Positions 4,990 through 8,003 of a stretch of 8,003 nt of DNA are shown one piece after another (position 1 is the stretch's first letter; the number at the start of each line of letters is the position of its first letter). The DNA comes from an uncultured Alistipes sp. GTDB lineage: Bacteria; Bacteroidota; Bacteroidia; Bacteroidales; Rikenellaceae. Position numbers and translations under genes: made by a program. The notes beneath the pieces are model-generated. The model was given only the letters and a program-made list of their open reading frames with translations. It was not told where the DNA came from and ran no database searches. The DNA lies in NCBI GenBank assembly GCA_904502075.1, contig CAJGDL010000080.1:1-8003 (forward strand). The letters run 5' to 3'.

Positions 4990-6195
4990 TTAGGCGAAGC
5001 GGTCGGTAACGGCGGCACAAGCAGCATCACCTGTGATGTTGAGTGTTGTGCGCACCATATCGAAGATGCGATCCAGGGCGTAGAGCAGCGGCAGTCCTTC
5101 GATGGGGATGCCGGCGCCCACCAACACGGCTACCACCATCAGCGTCGGGCCCGGAACTCCGGCCTGACCGATCGAGCCGAGGGTTGAGACGATGGCGATG
5201 GTAACGTATTGGGCCATCGAGAGCTCGATGCCATAGAGCTGGGCGAAGAAGAGAGCGACCAGGGTGTAGTAGATGGCATTGCCCGACATGTTGATCGTGG
5301 CTCCCAACGGCAATACGAAGCCCGTGGTCTGCTTCGAGAGCTTCAGTTCGTTCTCGCACACCTCCATGTTGACGGGCAGCGTGGCCATCGATGAGGCAGT
5401 CGAGAAGGCGATGATCTGCGGCTTCAGCATGGCGCGGAAGAAGTCGCCCACCTTTACGCGCGAGAAGAGGAGCAGCGTGGCGGGATAGACCAAAAGTCCC
5501 ATTACCAGGACGGCCAGCAGATCAACCCACACCAGGTTGGCAATCTGCAGCAGGATGGAGAATCCGAAGGTACCCGTGGCATCGGCCATCAGTCCGAAGA
5601 CACCGAGCGGGGCGATGTACATCACCTTCTCGATGCACCAGATCAGGGCCTCCAACACATAGTTCAGGCCACCCACCACCTTGAGGCGTTTTTCGCTCTT
5701 CAGGGTCGAGATGCCGAACCCGAGGAAGAGCCCGAAGACGATGATCTGTAGGATGTTGCCGTCGGCAAGGGCTTGAATCGGGTTGGCGGGGATCATGCCG
5801 ATGATCGTGTCCCAGAACGAGAGCACGGGGGCTGTTCCGGCATCCCCAGGGTTGGCGATCAGGCCGGCCAGTTGCTGAGCATCGAGCCCTGCACCTGGGC
5901 GGAAGAGTTCACCGGCACCGATGGCCAATAGCACGGCGACCAGCGTGGTGAGCATGATGTAGCCGATGCTGATCAGACCGATGCGGCCGGCCGACTTCGA
6001 GTCTCCGAGGGTGGCGGCACCCGAGATGATTGAGATGGCCACCAGGGGCACCACAAGCATCTTGATCAACTGAATAAAAAGGTCGCCCAGGGGTTTGAGC
6101 GAGGCGGCCGAGGGGCCGAGCAGGATACCTGCTGCAATTCCGGCAAGCATGGCGATCAAAATCCATACGCCGAGGTTCTTGAGAAGTTTTTTCAT
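4990..6195 (-). CDS. Dicarboxylate/amino acid:cation symporter (SDF/DAACS family)
   Basis: A 401-residue inner-membrane secondary transporter of the glutamate/dicarboxylate symporter fold, which imports acidic amino acids or dicarboxylates with Na+ or H+. HP1 is visible as AFSTASSMATLP (263-274), TM7 as PLGATINMSGNAIY (296-309), HP2 as GSIGQAGVPGP (340-350), and TM8 as DRIFDMVRTTLNITGD (375-390). In TM8 the equivalents of GltPh Asp390, Asp394, Arg397, Thr398, Asn401 and Asp405 are all present; the arginine argues for an acidic substrate. The usual NMDGT of TM7 reads NMSGN, replacing the GltPh Asp312 and Thr314 positions of the third sodium site, so ion coupling may differ. Length is normal. 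A -7 element lies at 6230-6237 upstream, and the gene is monocistronic, ending in a shared terminator. The exact substrate cannot be assigned. Confidence 0.92.
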   Translation of the reverse strand: MKKLLKNLGVWILIAMLAGIAAGILLGPSAASLKPLGDLFIQLIKMLVVPLVAISIISGAATLGDSKSAGRIGLISIGYIMLTTLVAVLLAIGAGELFRPGAGLDAQQLAGLIANPGDAGTAPVLSFWDTIIGMIPANPIQALADGNILQIIVFGLFLGFGISTLKSEKRLKVVGGLNYVLEALIWCIEKVMYIAPLGVFGLMADATGTFGFSILLQIANLVWVDLLAVLVMGLLVYPATLLLFSRVKVGDFFRAMLKPQIIAFSTASSMATLPVNMEVCENELKLSKQTTGFVLPLGATINMSGNAIYYTLVALFFAQLYGIELSMAQYVTIAIVSTLGSIGQAGVPGPTLMVVAVLVGAGIPIEGLPLLYALDRIFDMVRTTLNITGDAACAAVTDRFA

Positions 6196-6229
6196 ACGCG
6201 TAATTAACGGTCAGTAGTTGTTCGTATTG

Positions 6230-6237
6230 CAAAGGTA
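6230..6237 (-). promoter_or_regulatory. Bacteroidota -7 promoter element for the symporter gene
   Basis: The minus strand reads TACCTTTG followed by CA, matching TAnnTTTG. It predicts a leader of about 28 bases. No clear TTTG -33 box is seen. There is no Shine-Dalgarno sequence before the ATG at 6195. Confidence 0.6.
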
Positions 6238-6338
6238 CTCAAAAAAATCGCTCTTGGGTGCGAAATCGTAGAATTTCTCTAACTTCATCTCCTGTGGCAC
6301 CCTTGTTGTTCTGTAAGGGGACGAAAAATCTCCTTATT

Positions 6339-6914
6339 ATGATTGTAGCAACAAAAGAACGAAACGTACTCTTCGATGGCTTTCCCTTGACCGAGAGCCT
6401 CTATCTCTCCGACGTGCGCCCCCTTATCCGGCAGGTGATTCTCCGCTATGGAATGAGCGAGTGGCGAGCAGCTGTGCTGACCAACGAGTTGCATGGTCAC
6501 CTGGGAATCTATGCCCTCTTGGGGGTCAAGATGGGGATCTTGGCTCTCGAACAGTTTGGGGCCGGGGAGCAGGAACTCCATGTGCTCTCCTATGCTGGGA
6601 GTCAGCCGCCGCTGAGTTGTCTGAACGACGGGTTGCAGGTAGCTACGGGGGCTACCCTTGGCCATGGTACCATCTCCATTGCGGCGCAAGAACACCCCAC
6701 CCCGTCGGCACGATTCACGAAGGGGGAGCGCAGTGTGCATATTGCCCTCAAGGAGTCGGTGGCAGAACGCATTTCATCGGACATCGCCCACGGGCGTGAG
6801 AAGCATGGTACGCGCCACCCCTCCTATTGGGAGTATGTGCGCCACCTGGCCTTGGACTATTGGCTTTTGTTCGACCGCCACGAAATTTTCGAGGTGAAGG
6901 CCTTTGGAAACTAA
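6339..6914 (+). CDS. FmdE-like domain protein
   Basis: A 191-residue cytoplasmic protein with the core of the FmdE family, named for formylmethanofuran dehydrogenase subunit E. The signature HGHLGIYALLGVKMG (52-66) is followed by SCLNDGLQVATGATLGHGTI (93-112), matching the family's HGH...G and C-x-x-D-x-(I/L)-Q...G-x-T-x-G blocks. The CP pair that usually follows the HGH motif is absent (HLGIY), and no C-terminal zinc-ribbon cysteines are present. Bacterial FmdE-like proteins are not tied to methanogenesis; a metal- or cofactor-binding role is possible but unproven. The ATG at 6339 was chosen; an in-frame GTG at 6258 would add 27 residues with no family resemblance. It diverges from the symporter gene and is followed by a large inverted repeat. 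Confidence 0.7.
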   Translation: MIVATKERNVLFDGFPLTESLYLSDVRPLIRQVILRYGMSEWRAAVLTNELHGHLGIYALLGVKMGILALEQFGAGEQELHVLSYAGSQPPLSCLNDGLQVATGATLGHGTISIAAQEHPTPSARFTKGERSVHIALKESVAERISSDIAHGREKHGTRHPSYWEYVRHLALDYWLLFDRHEIFEVKAFGN

Positions 6915-6929
6915 ATCGCCCATTTTACT

Positions 6930-6973
6930 CGTTTCACCCATTTCACGGAGGAATCTGTGAAATGGGTGAAACG
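6930..6973. terminator. Perfect 17-bp inverted repeat, probable terminator or regulatory hairpin
   Basis: A 17-bp stem (6930-6946 and 6957-6973; ends CGTTTCACCC... and ...GGGTGAAACG) with a ten-base loop GGAGGAATCT. No T run follows immediately; instead a second palindrome ACAATT-TGC-AATTGT (6974-6988) and then TTTCTTTG follow. It lies 15 bp after the fmdE-like stop and just ahead of the next promoter, so it could end the upstream transcript, bind a regulator, or both. Confidence 0.65.
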
Positions 6974-7010
6974 ACAATTTGCAATTGTTTCTTTGCTCAA
7001 TATTTTTCGC

Positions 7011-7018
7011 TATCTTTG
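7011..7018 (+). promoter_or_regulatory. Bacteroidota -7 promoter element for the exonuclease/YjbR pair
   Basis: TATCTTTG matches TAnnTTTG. Candidate -33 boxes are TTGT at 6986-6989 or TTTG at 6992-6995. Transcription would start near 7025, leaving a leader of under 20 bases. Confidence 0.65.
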
Positions 7019-7041
7019 TGGTGGAATAAACCCTAAAGATC

Positions 7042-7536
7042 GTGAAGGATTTTGCAGCCATCGATTTTGAAACGGCCAACGGCACGCGCTCGAGCGTCTG
7101 CTCGGTGGGTGTGGTCGTGGTACGCGGGGGCGAGGTGCACGACACCTTTTACAGTCTGATCCGCCCTACCCCCAACTACTATGCCCGCTTTTGCCAGGAG
7201 GTACACGGTCTCTGCGATCGTGATACGCGCCATGCCCCTACCTTTCCCGAGGTGTGGGCCGAGGTGGCTCCGCGGATTGCCGGCCTGCCCCTTGTGGCCC
7301 ACAACGCTCGCTTTGATGAGGGGTGCCTGAAGGCGGCGCACGATGCCTATGAAATGCCCTACCCGGGCTACCTCTTTCACGATACGCTGGCCGCCTCGCG
7401 CCGCGCCTTCGGTCGCACACTTCCCAACCACCAACTCCACACCTCGGCGGCCGCTTGCGGCTATGAACTCCGCGACCACCACCATGCCTTGGCCGATGCC
7501 GAGGCGTGTGCCATGATTGCCTTGAAACTGCTTTAA
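7042..7536 (+). CDS. DnaQ-like 3'-5' exonuclease (DEDDh)
   Basis: A 164-residue stand-alone exonuclease domain of the DnaQ/DEDDh superfamily, which removes nucleotides from the 3' end of DNA or RNA with two metal ions. Exo I is IDFETANG, with Asp8 and Glu10; Exo II is VAHNARFDEGCL, with Asp92; Exo III is HHALADAEACA, with His147 and Asp152. All five catalytic residues are present. No BRCT, polymerase or helicase domain is attached, so it resembles the short DnaQ-type nucleases of Bacteroidota and is not the replicative proofreading subunit with certainty. The start is a GTG at 7042, since no upstream in-frame ATG exists before the promoter. The YjbR-family gene follows after 16 bp, so the two are probably cotranscribed. 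Substrate (DNA or small RNA) is unknown. Confidence 0.88.
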   Translation: MKDFAAIDFETANGTRSSVCSVGVVVVRGGEVHDTFYSLIRPTPNYYARFCQEVHGLCDRDTRHAPTFPEVWAEVAPRIAGLPLVAHNARFDEGCLKAAHDAYEMPYPGYLFHDTLAASRRAFGRTLPNHQLHTSAAACGYELRDHHHALADAEACAMIALKLL

Positions 7537-7552
7537 GTGATTTTTGCAAACT

Positions 7553-7900
7553 ATGGATATCGAGGAGGTTCGCGATTATTGCTTGACCAAGAGGATGGCC
7601 ACGGAGTGCTTTCCTTTTGATGAGGAGACGCTGGTCTTTAAGGTGGCAGGGAAGATCTTTGCCTGCCTCTCCTTGCGACGTCCCGATCTGCTGATCCTGA
7701 AGTGCGAACCCGACTACGCCATCGAGTTGCGCGACCGCTATTGGGCTATCGAACCGGCATTCCATTTCAATAAGAGGCATTGGAATCAACACCACCTTCC
7801 CCACCTGGACGATGCTCTCGTCCGCTCGCTGATCGACCACTCCTATGCCGAGGTGGTTCGCAACCTCCCCCGCAGACTGCGCTCCGAATTGGGACTTTAG
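7553..7900 (+). CDS. YjbR/MmcQ family protein
   Basis: A 115-residue protein matching the YjbR/MmcQ family, whose fold resembles double-wing DNA-binding proteins; no enzymatic role is established. Conserved features visible are CFPFDEETLVFKVAGKIFA (19-37), LKCEPDYAIELRDRY (49-63), the PAFHFNKRHWN block (68-78) and SYAEVVRNLP (97-106). The length is normal. I take the ATG at 7553 over the TTG at 7544, which has no better ribosome site. It follows the exonuclease by 16 bp in the same direction with no terminator, so it is likely the second gene of a two-gene operon; a DNA-related role in partnership with the nuclease is only guilt by association. Confidence 0.85.
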   Translation: MDIEEVRDYCLTKRMATECFPFDEETLVFKVAGKIFACLSLRRPDLLILKCEPDYAIELRDRYWAIEPAFHFNKRHWNQHHLPHLDDALVRSLIDHSYAEVVRNLPRRLRSELGL

Positions 7901-7923
7901 GAAAGTGGATTAAGTGAAAAGTT

Positions 7924-8003
7924 GTGACTTCTCGTTTGTTTGCCACCTTGTACAGCAAGGAGCTCGACCTTCAGTACCCGGAGCCTATCACAACGAAAAA
8001 GAA
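7924..8003 (+). CDS. Possible start of a further gene, truncated by window end
   Basis: A GTG at 7924 opens a frame running to the window end: MTSRLFATLYSKELDLQYPE then PITTKK. The frame is closed just upstream by TGA at 7915-7917. The residue mix and codon use look coding and the orientation follows the YjbR gene by 23 bp, but there is no clear ribosome site and only 26 residues are visible. I do not recognise the family. Confidence 0.35.
   Translation, partial: MTSRLFATLYSKELDLQYPEPITTKK

Noticed and set aside
6258..6338. GTG-initiated N-terminal extension of the FmdE-like protein
   Set aside because: The 27 added residues show no family similarity; ATG 6339 gives the usual domain start.
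7238..7840. Minus-strand 200-codon ORF across the exonuclease and YjbR genes
   Set aside because: It spans two well supported plus-strand genes and is arginine- and glycine-rich, typical of an antisense frame.

Overview
The window looks like chromosomal DNA from a gut-type Bacteroidota, most likely Bacteroidales and possibly Alistipes/Rikenellaceae. The evidence is four promoters with the Bacteroidota -7 element TAnnTTTG (three TATCTTTG, one TACCTTTG), mostly weak Shine-Dalgarno sequences, a secreted fimbrillin-like lipoprotein, and short peptides ending their conserved part in E[QE]GF. The genus is an inference; phylum and order are better supported.

Layout. Bases 1-46 are the 3' part of a tRNA-Gly(GCC) cut by the window edge, followed by a terminator. 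A second copy of the last part of that tRNA plus its own terminator lies 156 bp downstream, so the tRNA 3' end is duplicated. A DoxX-type membrane protein lies on the minus strand (401-844). Its leader carries a run of nine G (C on the plus strand), and its promoter sits at about 1009-1016. An AT-rich region of palindromes and repeats follows (about 965-1332). Then come two overlapping, related small ORFs of about 47-48 codons (1333-1597) and a 536-aa lipoprotein joining a fimbrillin-like domain to a parallel beta-helix (1637-3247), closed by a strong terminator. The small ORFs and lipoprotein look like one transcription unit and are the most interesting accessory part of the window.

The second half is mostly housekeeping: a PRiA4b/pRiA4_ORF3-like acidic protein (3427-3948), miaA (4025-4933), a convergent SDF-family (DAACS) symporter on the minus strand (4990-6195) sharing a bidirectional terminator with miaA, an FmdE-domain protein (6339-6914), a large perfect inverted repeat, and a DnaQ-like DEDDh exonuclease followed 16 bp later by a YjbR/MmcQ-family protein (7042-7900). 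A further frame opens at 7924 and leaves the window.

Functionally, MiaA modifies tRNA and the symporter imports dicarboxylates or acidic amino acids. The exonuclease/YjbR pair probably acts on nucleic acid, though YjbR's role is uncertain. The lipoprotein is a likely surface protein, and the two short peptides ahead of it are an uncharacterised but recurrent Bacteroidales theme. I see no phage, CRISPR array, transposase or classical defence system. The only trace of possible mobility is the duplicated tRNA 3' end.
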